Below, piece by piece: positions 27,041 to 35,246 of a stretch of 64,000 nucleotides of DNA; positions within the stretch are counted from its first letter, which is position 1, and each line of letters opens with the position of its first letter. The DNA is taken from assembly GCA_900472605.1 (NCBI GenBank), contig UCJD01000013.1, forward strand, positions 37,701 through 101,700, read 5' to 3'. Source of the stretch: Hyphomicrobiales bacterium. Lineage in GTDB: Bacteria; Pseudomonadota; Alphaproteobacteria; Rhizobiales; Rhizobiaceae. Both the position numbers and the translations under genes were made by a program. The notes below the pieces were generated by a model. The model saw only the letters and a list, made by a program, of their open reading frames with translations, made no database searches and was not told the DNA's origin.

Positions 27041-27979
27041 ATGTTCTCAGATACCCGGCGCCTCGACCATGCAGGCGCTTCACTGGCCTATCACCATCAG
27101 CAGGCTGAAGGCGACGAGCGCGGCATCCTGCTGATCAGCCACGGATTGGCCGAGCACGCGAAACGCTACCAGCGCTTTGCGGAAGCCATGGCCGCGCGCG
27201 GCTATCACGTCTACGCCCACGACCATCGCGGCCACGGCGAGACCACCGCGCCGGACGCGCCGATCGGTCGCTTCGCAAGGCGTAATGGTGCGAGCCGGGT
27301 CATCGACGATGTCAGGGCTATGCGCGACGAAGCGGCGACCGAACACCCGGGTCTGCCTGTCATCCTCTTCGGCCACTCCATGGGCGGGCTGATCGCCCTC
27401 AACGCGGCAGTCACCTACCCGCGAAAGTTCGACGCCGTCGCCGTCTGGAACTCGAACTTCAATCCCGGCCTCGCCGGCCGCGCCGCGCAGGCGATCCTGC
27501 TGGCCGAGCGCGCCCTGAAAGGCTCGGACGTTCCAAGCGACCTGCTGCCGAAGCTCACCTTCGGGACATGGGCGAAATCGGTCGCCAACCGCCGCACGGA
27601 TTTCGACTGGCTGTCGCGCGATCCCGAAGAGGTCGACAAGTATGTGGCCGATCCGCTCTGCGGCTTCGGCGCCTCCGTCTCGCTCTGGCTCGACCTGTTC
27701 GAGCTCACCTTCCGGGCGCCGCAGAAAGAACATCTCGCCCGCCTGCCGACCGAAACGCCGATCCACCTGGTCGGCGGCGGCCAGGACCCGGCGACGGAAA
27801 ATGGAAAAGCCATCCTATGGCTGTCAAACCATTTGAAAACGCATGGCTTCTCCCGTATCAGCACTGAGATATATCAGGACATGCGCCACGAGACCTTGAA
27901 CGAGATCGGCGCCGACGCCGCCATATCGGCCTTCGCCGATTGGTGCGATCAGGCAACCGCTCGTCCCGTGAACGGTTGA
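27041..27979 (+). CDS. Alpha/beta hydrolase, monoacylglycerol-lipase-like
   Basis: The 312-residue product is a serine hydrolase of the PldB/monoacylglycerol lipase group. It has the oxyanion segment S-H-G-L-A-E-H (34-40), D-H-R-G-H-G (61-66), the nucleophile elbow G111-H-S113-M-G-G, and a late D/H pair (Q-D-P-A, D-M-R-H-E). There is no signal peptide. GGAGG lies directly before the ATG. It stands first in a plus-strand run with a DMT permease, CoA transferase and ThDP enzyme; gaps are 36, 18 and -4 bases, so a single operon is likely. Confidence 0.87.
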   Translation: MFSDTRRLDHAGASLAYHHQQAEGDERGILLISHGLAEHAKRYQRFAEAMAARGYHVYAHDHRGHGETTAPDAPIGRFARRNGASRVIDDVRAMRDEAATEHPGLPVILFGHSMGGLIALNAAVTYPRKFDAVAVWNSNFNPGLAGRAAQAILLAERALKGSDVPSDLLPKLTFGTWAKSVANRRTDFDWLSRDPEEVDKYVADPLCGFGASVSLWLDLFELTFRAPQKEHLARLPTETPIHLVGGGQDPATENGKAILWLSNHLKTHGFSRISTEIYQDMRHETLNEIGADAAISAFADWCDQATARPVNG

Positions 27980-28015
27980 TCCCGCTCCCCTACCCCGAAA
28001 TCAGAGAATTCCGTC

Positions 28016-28975
28016 ATGAGCAGCAACGCGGCACCCGGCACCAGCAACACCCCATCGGAAGTGATGATGGGGCTGATCCTGATGTTCGTCTCGGTGCTGG
28101 TGTCCCCCATCATCGACATCTTCTCCAAGCTCGCGATCGCCACGATCCCGTCCGCCGAGATCACCGCCGCGCGCTTCGGTCTGCAGGCGCTCTGTATGCT
28201 GCCCATCGTGCTCTGGCGTGGAAACCTCACTGACATCAGCTGGAAGCAAAGCTTCTTCCACGCCATTCGCGGCGCCATCATCACCGTCTCGATGATCTCC
28301 TTCGTCACCACGCTGAAATACATGGCGGTCGCCGATGCCATCGCCATCTTCTTCGTCGAGCCGATCATCCTGACGATCCTGAGCAGCATCTTCCTCAAGG
28401 AAAAGATCGGCTGGCGCCGCTATACGGCCTGTGGCGTCGGCTTCTTCGGCGCGATCCTCATCATCCAGCCGAGCTTCCAGGAAGTCGGCTATGTCGCACT
28501 TCTGCCCGTCGTCAGCGCGGTCTGCATCGCCATCTCCGCGATGATGAACCGGGCGCTGGCACAGCGCGAGGACCCTTGGGTCATGCAGTTCCACATGGGC
28601 CTCTGGGGCCTGCTGATCTGCACCATCCTGCTCTATCTCGGCCAGGGCAGCGGCTCCGACGTGCTCGATCCCGTCATGCCCGACGCCCGCGCCTGGCTCT
28701 ATCTTCTCGGCGTCGGCGTCTCGGCTGCGATCGCCGGCATCTTCGGCGTCTACGCCTATCGCTCGGCGCCCGCCTCGACGCTCGCCCCGCTGCAATATTT
28801 CGAGATCGTCTCGGCCACGGCCTTCGCCTGGCTGGTCTTCGGCGATTTCCCGGATGCGCTGAAATGGCTCGGCATATTCATTATCATGGGCTCCGGCTTC
28901 TATATCATCTGGCGCGAGCGCCGCTTTGCTTCGAAGCCCGTATCCGATACATCTGAGGAGACGCGGGCACCCTGA
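28016..28975 (+). CDS. DMT-superfamily (EamA) transporter
   Basis: The 319-residue product has about ten hydrophobic helices arranged as two EamA halves (roughly 20-150 and 165-300). The first half has S-A-E-I-T-A-A-R-F-G-L-Q-A and the second I-A-G-I-F-G-V-Y-A-Y-R-S-A-P-A-S. Such carriers export or exchange metabolites; the substrate is unknown. It sits between the lipase-like gene and the CoA transferase, so it may move a substrate or product of those enzymes. Confidence 0.86.
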   Translation: MSSNAAPGTSNTPSEVMMGLILMFVSVLVSPIIDIFSKLAIATIPSAEITAARFGLQALCMLPIVLWRGNLTDISWKQSFFHAIRGAIITVSMISFVTTLKYMAVADAIAIFFVEPIILTILSSIFLKEKIGWRRYTACGVGFFGAILIIQPSFQEVGYVALLPVVSAVCIAISAMMNRALAQREDPWVMQFHMGLWGLLICTILLYLGQGSGSDVLDPVMPDARAWLYLLGVGVSAAIAGIFGVYAYRSAPASTLAPLQYFEIVSATAFAWLVFGDFPDALKWLGIFIIMGSGFYIIWRERRFASKPVSDTSEETRAP

Positions 28976-28993
28976 TCTGATCGTGGGAGGAAC

Positions 28994-30190
28994 ATGACGC
29001 AGACCCAGCCAAACAAGCCGCCACTCGCAGGCATTCGTGTCATCGAACTCGCGCGCGTGCTCGCTGGCCCCTGGGCGGGCCAGATGCTGGCCGATCTCGG
29101 CGCCGACGTGATCAAGGTGGAAAACCCTGATGGTGGCGACGATACCAGGCACTGGGGACCGCCCTTCGTCGAGGGTGCCGATGGCGAGAACCTCTCGGCC
29201 GCCTACTACCACGCCGCCAATCGCGGCAAACGCTCGATAACAGCCGATCTCCGCAGCGAAGAGGGCCAGGCGCTGGTGCGCCGGCTGGTTGCAACATCCG
29301 ATGTCGTCATCGAGAACTTCAAGCTCGGCGGCCTCGTCAAATACGGGCTCGATTACGAGAGCCTGCGCAAGATCAATCCAAAGCTCGTCTATTGCTCGAT
29401 AACAGGCTTCGGCCAGACGGGCCCCTATGCAGGCCTCGCCGGCTACGATTACATCGTCCAGGGCATGTCCGGCTTCATGTCGATCACGGGCGAGCCCGAC
29501 GGACAGCCGATGAAGGCGGGCGTTGCCATCGCCGATATCTTCACAGGGATTTATGCGGTCTCGGCGATCGAGGCAGCCCTCATCCACGCGCTGAAGACGG
29601 GCGAAGGCCAGCTGGTCGACATGGCGCTGCTCGACGTGCAGTCGGCCGTACTCGCCAACCAGAACATGAACTACCTCATATCCGGCCGCCCGCCGACGCG
29701 CCTCGGCAACGCCCATCCCAATATCTCGCCCTACGAGGTTGTCCCCACCGCCGACGGCTACCTTATCCTTGCCATCGGCAATGACGGCCAGTTCCGCCGG
29801 CTCTCAGCCATCCTCGGCCTTCCCGGCATTGCCGACGACGAGCGCTTTGCAACCAATAAAGCCCGCGTCGCCAATCGCGACGAGGTCCGGCGGCTGGTCT
29901 CGACCGAAACGCTGAAATGGGCGAAGGCCGATCTTCTGAAAGCCTGCGAGGCAACCGCGGTCCCGTCAGGCGCGATCAACACCATCGAGGACATGTTCAA
30001 CGATCCGCAGATCGTCGCGCGCGGCCTGCGCGTTGATCTCGAGGATAGCGCCGGCACCGTCATTCCCGGCGTCCGAACACCGGTCGTCCTGTCGCGGACG
30101 CCACTCAGCTATGAAAGGCCCAGTCCGCGACTGGGAGAGCACCAGGAGGAGGTGCTGGCCGAACTCATCCAATGGGAGGGGAACAAATGA
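28994..30190 (+). CDS. CaiB/BaiF family (class III) CoA transferase
   Basis: Class III enzymes move CoA between carboxylic acids through an aspartyl thioester. The 398-residue product has L-x-G-I-R-V-I-E-L-A at 11-20, A-D-L-G-A-D-V-I-K-V-E at 33-43 and the likely catalytic D181 in K-A-G-V-A-I-A-D-I-F-T-G. GGGAGGAAC precedes the ATG. It overlaps the next gene, a ThDP enzyme, by 4 bases. That pairing recalls formyl-CoA transferase/oxalyl-CoA decarboxylase, but neither sequence shows enough to assign oxalate as substrate. Confidence 0.88.
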   Translation: MTQTQPNKPPLAGIRVIELARVLAGPWAGQMLADLGADVIKVENPDGGDDTRHWGPPFVEGADGENLSAAYYHAANRGKRSITADLRSEEGQALVRRLVATSDVVIENFKLGGLVKYGLDYESLRKINPKLVYCSITGFGQTGPYAGLAGYDYIVQGMSGFMSITGEPDGQPMKAGVAIADIFTGIYAVSAIEAALIHALKTGEGQLVDMALLDVQSAVLANQNMNYLISGRPPTRLGNAHPNISPYEVVPTADGYLILAIGNDGQFRRLSAILGLPGIADDERFATNKARVANRDEVRRLVSTETLKWAKADLLKACEATAVPSGAINTIEDMFNDPQIVARGLRVDLEDSAGTVIPGVRTPVVLSRTPLSYERPSPRLGEHQEEVLAELIQWEGNK

Positions 30191-31845
30191 AACGGACAGG
30201 CGGAGAACTGATCGTCGAGGCATTGAAGGCAAATGGGGTGAAACGCCTCTCCTGCGTTCCCGGCGAGAGTTTCCTCGCCGTGCTCGACGCGCTCCATGAC
30301 AGCGACATCGAGGTCATCGTCTGCCGCCAGGAGGGCGGTGCTGCGATGATGGCCGATGCCTGGGGCCGCCTCACCGGCGAGCCCGGCATCTGCATGGTCA
30401 CACGCGGACCCGGCGCCACCAATGCGACCGCGGGCCTGCACATATCAAGGCAGGATTCGATCCCGATGGTCCTCTTCATCGGCCAGGTCCAGCGCGATGC
30501 CCGCGAACGCGAAGCCTTCCAGGAGGTCGAGTTCCGCCGCGCGCTCACCGAATACGCCAAGTGGGTGGGCGAGGTCGACGACGCGGCCCGCATCCCCGAA
30601 TTCGTCACCCGCGCCTTCGCACTCGCCACCTCGGGCCGACCCGGCCCCGTCGTCCTGTCACTGCCCGAGGACATGCTGCGCGACATGGTCGAGGCGCCCC
30701 GCGCCAGGCGTTATTCCCGCGTCGAAGCCCATCCCGGGCGCAGCCAGGTCGACGATTTCTATCTTCGCCTGCTGAAGGCCGAGCGCCCTATGCTGATCCT
30801 CGGCGGCTCGCGCTGGGATGCCGATGCGGTGGCCGATTTCAAGACCTTTGCCGAACGCTTCAGGCTGCCGGTCGGTTGCTCCTTCCGCCGCCAGATGCTG
30901 TTCGATAACCTGCATCCAAACTATGCCGGCGATGTCGGGATCGGCATCAATCCAGAACTGGCGCGGGAGATCAAGGAAAGCGATCTACTGATCCTGCTTG
31001 GCGGCCGCATGTCGGAAATGCCGTCTTCTGGCTATACGCTGATCGATATCCCCTACCCGCAGCAGCAACTCGTCCATATCCACCCTGATCCGTCCGAACT
31101 CGGCCGCCTCTACCGGCCGGACCTTGGGATTGCGGCCAGCCCGCAGGATTTCGTCGCCGCGCTCGCCGATCTCGAGGCCCCCACGGAAGCGCGATGGGCC
31201 GACCGCACCGAGCGCATGCACCAATCCTACGTCGCATGGTCGACACCGCCACAGACAGGACCGGGCGATGTCCACATGGGACCGATCATGGCCTGGCTGG
31301 AGGAGAATACGCGGCCGGACGCTGTGTTCACCAATGGTGCCGGCAACTATGCGACATGGCAGCACCGCTACCACCGCTTCCGACAGTTCAACACCCAGGC
31401 GGCCCCGACCTCGGGCTCGATGGGCTACGGCCTGCCCGCCGCGGTCGCGGCCAAGCAGCTGTTTCCGGACCGCGAAGTGATCTGCTTTGCAGGAGACGGT
31501 TGCTTCCTCATGCACGGCCAGGAATTCGCCACCGCCATTCGCTACAAGCTGCCGATCATCGCGCTTGTCATCAACAACGGCATGTACGGCACGATCCGCA
31601 TGCATCAGGAGCGTGAATATCCCGGCCGCGTCAGCGGCACCGGCCTCACCAACCCCGATTTCGCAGCCCTCGCCCGCGCCTATGGCGGCCATGGCGAGAC
31701 GGTGGAAAAGACAGAAGACTTTGCTCCCGCCTTCGAACGAGCCCGCGAAAGCGGCCTGCCCGCAATCATCGACATCAAGCTCGATCCCGAGGCAATCACG
31801 CCAACGCGTACGCTTTCGGAAATCGCGCAAACAAAAAGCCGGTGA
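30187..31845 (+). CDS. Thiamine pyrophosphate-dependent enzyme (acetolactate synthase/decarboxylase-like)
   Basis: The 552-residue product has the three-domain POX/ALS plan. The cofactor-activating glutamate is E49 (C-R-Q-E-G-G-A-A), and the ThDP/Mg motif runs from G436-D-G438 to N463-N464. R-G-P-G-A-T-N appears at about 79-85. Residues that would fix the substrate are not evident; candidates are 2-oxoacid decarboxylases, carboligases and oxalyl-CoA decarboxylase relatives. Its ATG overlaps the CoA transferase stop, so the two probably act in one pathway. Confidence 0.85.
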   Translation: MKRTGGELIVEALKANGVKRLSCVPGESFLAVLDALHDSDIEVIVCRQEGGAAMMADAWGRLTGEPGICMVTRGPGATNATAGLHISRQDSIPMVLFIGQVQRDAREREAFQEVEFRRALTEYAKWVGEVDDAARIPEFVTRAFALATSGRPGPVVLSLPEDMLRDMVEAPRARRYSRVEAHPGRSQVDDFYLRLLKAERPMLILGGSRWDADAVADFKTFAERFRLPVGCSFRRQMLFDNLHPNYAGDVGIGINPELAREIKESDLLILLGGRMSEMPSSGYTLIDIPYPQQQLVHIHPDPSELGRLYRPDLGIAASPQDFVAALADLEAPTEARWADRTERMHQSYVAWSTPPQTGPGDVHMGPIMAWLEENTRPDAVFTNGAGNYATWQHRYHRFRQFNTQAAPTSGSMGYGLPAAVAAKQLFPDREVICFAGDGCFLMHGQEFATAIRYKLPIIALVINNGMYGTIRMHQEREYPGRVSGTGLTNPDFAALARAYGGHGETVEKTEDFAPAFERARESGLPAIIDIKLDPEAITPTRTLSEIAQTKSR

Positions 31846-31910
31846 GACCGTGAGCTGTCCCCGGCGCTGGAGATATCCAGCGTCCGGGGCAGTTCACATG
31901 CTCACCGGCT
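31833..31910. terminator. Nested bidirectional terminator between ThDP gene and ridA
   Basis: An outer 10-bp stem, AGCCGGTGAG (31837-31846) with CTCACCGGCT (31901-31910), encloses an inner imperfect stem of about 20 bp (GTGAGCTG...CCCCGG, loop AGATAT, CCAGCG...). On the minus strand the outer arm is followed by TTTTT, a good terminator for ridA. The plus-strand gene ends inside the outer arm. Confidence 0.7.
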
Positions 31911-31933
31911 CTCAAATCGCAATAAGAACGATC

Positions 31934-32275
31934 TCAGATCGCAGCCGTGACGATGAACTCGACCTTGTACTTCGGTGCGGCCAGCTTGGCTTCGCTGGTG
32001 GCGCGAGCCGGCGTGTTGGCCGGATCGACCCAGGCTTCCCATGCCGCGTTCATTTCAGCGAAGTCCGAGATGTCGGAGAGATAGATCAGCGTCTGCAGGA
32101 TCTTCGACTTGTCGGAGCCGGCAGCAGCCAACAGGCGATCGACTTCACCGAGCGCGTCCTTGCACTGATCGGTCACGGTTGCGCCTTCGCCAACCTGGCC
32201 GGCGAGGTAAACGGTGTTGCCGTGGATGACCGCGCCGCTCATGCGGGCGCCTGCGTCGATACGCTTGATGCTCAT
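31934..32275 (-). CDS. RidA-family enamine/imine deaminase-like protein
   Basis: The 113-residue product belongs to the RidA/YjgF/UK114 family, whose best-known members hydrolyse reactive enamines and imines made by PLP enzymes. It has G-N-T-V-Y-L-A-G-Q-V (19-28), L-I-Y-L-S-D at 63-68 and T-P-A-R91-A-T-S-E, where the conserved Arg binds the substrate carboxylate. It is slightly shorter than the usual 125-130 residues, lacking the extended end. AAGGAGAACACC lies before the ATG. The next gene upstream on the same strand is 74 bp away. Confidence 0.85.
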   Translation of the reverse strand: MSIKRIDAGARMSGAVIHGNTVYLAGQVGEGATVTDQCKDALGEVDRLLAAAGSDKSKILQTLIYLSDISDFAEMNAAWEAWVDPANTPARATSEAKLAAPKYKVEFIVTAAI

Positions 32276-32349
32276 GGTGTTCTCCTTGTCATGATATGAA
32301 AGAGGCGCCGCACGAGAACGCGGCGCCGGACTGACATTCCGAGCCTTGA

Positions 32350-32688
32350 TCAGGTGCGGATGTGATGGGTCTTCTGATAAATCGCCGTCGAACGGGCGCC
32401 GGAGCGGCAATAGCCGAGCATCGGGCGCGGGAATTCGTCGAGCGCGTCGACCATGCCGGCGACCGCCTCTTCCGTCACACCCATCGGGCCGACGGGAACA
32501 TGCGCGATCTCCAGTCCAAGTTCCTTGGCCCGCGCCGCGATATCGGCGAACGGTGTCTGGTCCATGCTTTCCTGGTCCGGACGATGGCAGACGATGGACT
32601 TGAAGCCCATGGCCTTGATCTCATCGAGGTCATCGACCGTGATCTGGCCGGAAACCGAATATTCGTCGTCGATCTGGCGGATGTCCAT
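32350..32688 (-). CDS. Stand-alone Blh/DUF442 (TIGR01244-like) phosphatase-fold protein
   Basis: The 112-residue product matches the small cysteine-phosphatase-like domain known as DUF442 or beta-lactamase-hydrolase-like. It has D-E-Y-S-V-S-G-Q at 8-15, a C-H-R-P-D strand end at 34-38 and the signature C94-R-S-G-A-R-S100. In Agrobacterium and Xylella relatives this domain is fused to a persulfide dioxygenase-type metallo-hydrolase in sulfide detoxification; here it stands alone. The function is unproven; the Cys-based motif suggests sulfur transfer or phosphatase chemistry. Confidence 0.82.
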   Translation of the reverse strand: MDIRQIDDEYSVSGQITVDDLDEIKAMGFKSIVCHRPDQESMDQTPFADIAARAKELGLEIAHVPVGPMGVTEEAVAGMVDALDEFPRPMLGYCRSGARSTAIYQKTHHIRT

Positions 32689-32784
32689 CGCAAATACTCC
32701 TGAAATCGTGGGCTGAATGACTACGCCGCCCGATCAAAGCCGTCAACCGCACAACACGGTTGAATCGGCCTGTTGAATTGCCTG

Positions 32785-33624
32785 TCAAACGAAAGCAAAG
32801 CTGAGCCCGTACTCACGGCTTTCGCCGGGCTTGAGCATGACGAATTCGCCGGCGTCCTGAAGCTCTGCTCGCGGCACCCAACGGTGCGAAACGGGCTCGA
32901 TGCCGAGCACATCGGCGGGCGCCGTCTGGTTGCGCCAGACCTGCAGATGCGGCAGCGTATCGGCCTTCACGCGCACCCGTAGCGTCTTGCCGCCGACTGC
33001 CGCCATCGGCCCGAGACGGACTTCGGCCAGGCCATCCCGCATCGCTGGCGCTTCCACGCAGAAGATATCGCCGCCATCCTTGCCGAAACGCCAGGGGAAG
33101 CCGCCATTATCGAGCATCGCGCCTTCCAACCGCGTGCCCTCATCGAACCATTTGCCGCCGACGTTCATATGATACATCAGAAACACAGGCACCGTCTGGT
33201 CGCTGGTGTTGACCACCTTGTCCGTCAGATGCGCCTCGCCGGTCTTGCCATCGATAAACCAGTGGCGTTCGATCCGGGCAGGCAGCCCCTCGACCGTGAC
33301 GATATCGATATCGGCGCGGCTTTCCGCATTGCCGTTTTCGAACTTCGTCCAGAGCACCTCGGCGGCGTGGCCGGCGGCCGAACCATGCAGCGGAAAGACG
33401 TTGCCGTCGGACCGGCCGGGGATCGGTTCGCGATGGCGGATGTGGTCGGGCCCGCAGGTGAAGAGGAAACCCTGGACCGAATGCGATATGCGCTCGTCAC
33501 CGTCATCGGGCACAGCCTCCTTCGGCGCGATATCGATGCCCTCGACCACGCAGCCGCCAATATCCATCAGCGACGTCTCGTCCAGCATCAGCTTCGGCCC
33601 CGTCGCGGCGGCGAATTCCATCAT
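32785..33624 (-). CDS. Galactose mutarotase-like (aldose 1-epimerase/DUF4432-type) protein
   Basis: The 279-residue product has a beta-rich profile with G-N-V-F-P-L-H-G-S-A-A near residue 74, F-L-M-Y-H-M-N-V-G-G near 148-157 and a C-terminal L-x-P-G-E-S-R-E-Y. These are like the aldose 1-epimerase superfamily, where a His and a Glu act as acid and base. No signal peptide is present. The start region GAGGAGGAGATGAGATC is a strong ribosome site; ATG 33624 or 33621 may be used. The sugar substrate is unknown. Confidence 0.75.
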   Translation of the reverse strand: MMEFAAATGPKLMLDETSLMDIGGCVVEGIDIAPKEAVPDDGDERISHSVQGFLFTCGPDHIRHREPIPGRSDGNVFPLHGSAAGHAAEVLWTKFENGNAESRADIDIVTVEGLPARIERHWFIDGKTGEAHLTDKVVNTSDQTVPVFLMYHMNVGGKWFDEGTRLEGAMLDNGGFPWRFGKDGGDIFCVEAPAMRDGLAEVRLGPMAAVGGKTLRVRVKADTLPHLQVWRNQTAPADVLGIEPVSHRWVPRAELQDAGEFVMLKPGESREYGLSFAFV

Positions 33625-33862
33625 GATCTCATCTCCTCCTCTGAACTACCGTAGGGTTAGGTGTCGCGCCGCCATTCGTCAATCTGGGGTGTCACCGCCG
33701 CCAACGGGATTTTGATTGGAACCAGCTGGCCCTCTCAAATGTTTATGAGTAAAGGGAAATTCATTGGTTTTTTCATCTTTTGTTCAGCACGATTTCATAA
33801 ATTCCACACTAGCGTCAAAATTCGCGGGTGTGTGTCGCCAAGTCACTGAAGGATACGAAGAC

Positions 33863-35239
33863 GTGAATCGCTTTCTGAAATCGGCCTCTCTCAAGTCGGC
33901 ACTCTGTGGGACCGTTATCGTGCTGGCCATGTCGGCAGCGGTTCAGGACGCGTCGGCGCAACAATATCGGCGCCAGGGCAGCGTCGTCTTTGTCACGCCG
34001 AACGGCGAAATACTCGACTACATGCCTGAGGGCAGCGGCTACACGCGCGATCGCAGCGGCAACCGCGTGCTGGTCGACGGCTACGGCAACATCATCGCCA
34101 CCGAAGCGCGTTCGCGCGGCTACTATCCGCCGCCGCCTTCGCGCCAGGTCTACGGCCGCGATGTGTACAACAACGACCCCTACTACAGCGAAGACCAGTA
34201 TGGCGACACGCGCTATTCCGAGCGTGGCGCGGTCACCGGCGCAATCCCGCGCGAGGCATCGATCGATCGCCAGCCGCTGGATCAGCCCTATCCGCAGAAC
34301 GACGGCGACTACGCATCGATCGATCCTGACCAGCAGCAGCCCCAGGTCACGCAGCCGACGCGCCCGGCCGATCCGGTCATCACGCTGAAGAACAAATCGA
34401 AATCCGAGATCGTCGCGCTGCAGGTCTTCCTCGATCGCGCAGGCGTTTCACCGGGCGCCATCGACGGCCACATGGGCGCCAACGTCACCAAGGCCGTTTA
34501 TGCCTACAATCAGATGACCGGCGAGACGCTCGATCCGAACAATACGGACGCGATTCTCGAGCAGCTACGCATGTCCGGCGGACTGCCTGTCGTCAGCTAC
34601 ACCATCACGCCCGCCGATGCGGCCGGCCCCTATGTCGCCGAAATCCCCGAGGACTATGCTCACAAGTCGCAGATGACCTCGCTTGCCTTCACTTCCGTAA
34701 CAGAAGCTCTGGCCGAACGCTTCCACATGGACGAAGGCTTCCTGAAGGAGTTGAACGCCGGCGCCGACTTCACCGTGCCCGGCACCATCATCAAGGTAGT
34801 CAACCCCGGCGAGATCAAGACCGGCAGTGTAGCCCGTATCATTGCCGACAAGGGCAAGAAGCAGGTCTTTGCCTATGATGCATCCGGCAACCTGATCTCC
34901 GCCTACCCGGCTTCCATCGGCTCCACCGATACGCCCTCTCCTTCGGGCACCGTGACGGTCGAGCGCGTCGCCTTCAATCCCGGCTACACCTACAATCCGA
35001 AGATCAATTTCCAGCAGGGTGCCAACGACAAGATCCTCAACATCCCACCGGGCCCGAACGGCCCTGTCGGCACCGTATGGATGGCGCTGTCGAAGCCGAC
35101 TTACGGCATTCACGGCACGCCGGAACCGTCGAAGATCGGCCGCACCCAGAGCCACGGCTGTATCCGCCTGACCAACTGGGATGCCACCGAGCTGGCCAAG
35201 ATGGTCAAGCCCGGCGTTACCGTCGAGTTCGTCGACTGA
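33863..35239 (+). CDS. L,D-transpeptidase (YkuD) with peptidoglycan-binding domain
   Basis: The 458-residue product begins at GTG 33863, with GAAGGATACGAAGAC upstream, and has a signal peptide cleaved near A-S-A-Q (about residue 31). A Tyr/Pro/Gln-rich region follows, then a peptidoglycan-binding domain (about 180-245). The YkuD domain has G-I-H-G-T near 415 and the catalytic S430-H-G-C433-I-R-L. It should form 3-3 crosslinks or attach proteins to DAP in the periplasm; rhizobia depend heavily on L,D-crosslinking. An in-frame start at 33764 lies in AT-rich sequence with no ribosome site. Confidence 0.9.
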   Translation: MNRFLKSASLKSALCGTVIVLAMSAAVQDASAQQYRRQGSVVFVTPNGEILDYMPEGSGYTRDRSGNRVLVDGYGNIIATEARSRGYYPPPPSRQVYGRDVYNNDPYYSEDQYGDTRYSERGAVTGAIPREASIDRQPLDQPYPQNDGDYASIDPDQQQPQVTQPTRPADPVITLKNKSKSEIVALQVFLDRAGVSPGAIDGHMGANVTKAVYAYNQMTGETLDPNNTDAILEQLRMSGGLPVVSYTITPADAAGPYVAEIPEDYAHKSQMTSLAFTSVTEALAERFHMDEGFLKELNAGADFTVPGTIIKVVNPGEIKTGSVARIIADKGKKQVFAYDASGNLISAYPASIGSTDTPSPSGTVTVERVAFNPGYTYNPKINFQQGANDKILNIPPGPNGPVGTVWMALSKPTYGIHGTPEPSKIGRTQSHGCIRLTNWDATELAKMVKPGVTVEFVD

Positions 35240-35246
35240 TAAAGCG

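Noticed and set aside
28994..31845. Naming the CoA transferase/ThDP pair frc/oxc (oxalate catabolism)
   Set aside because: Gene pairing alone is suggestive; no oxalate-specific residues could be confirmed from the sequence.
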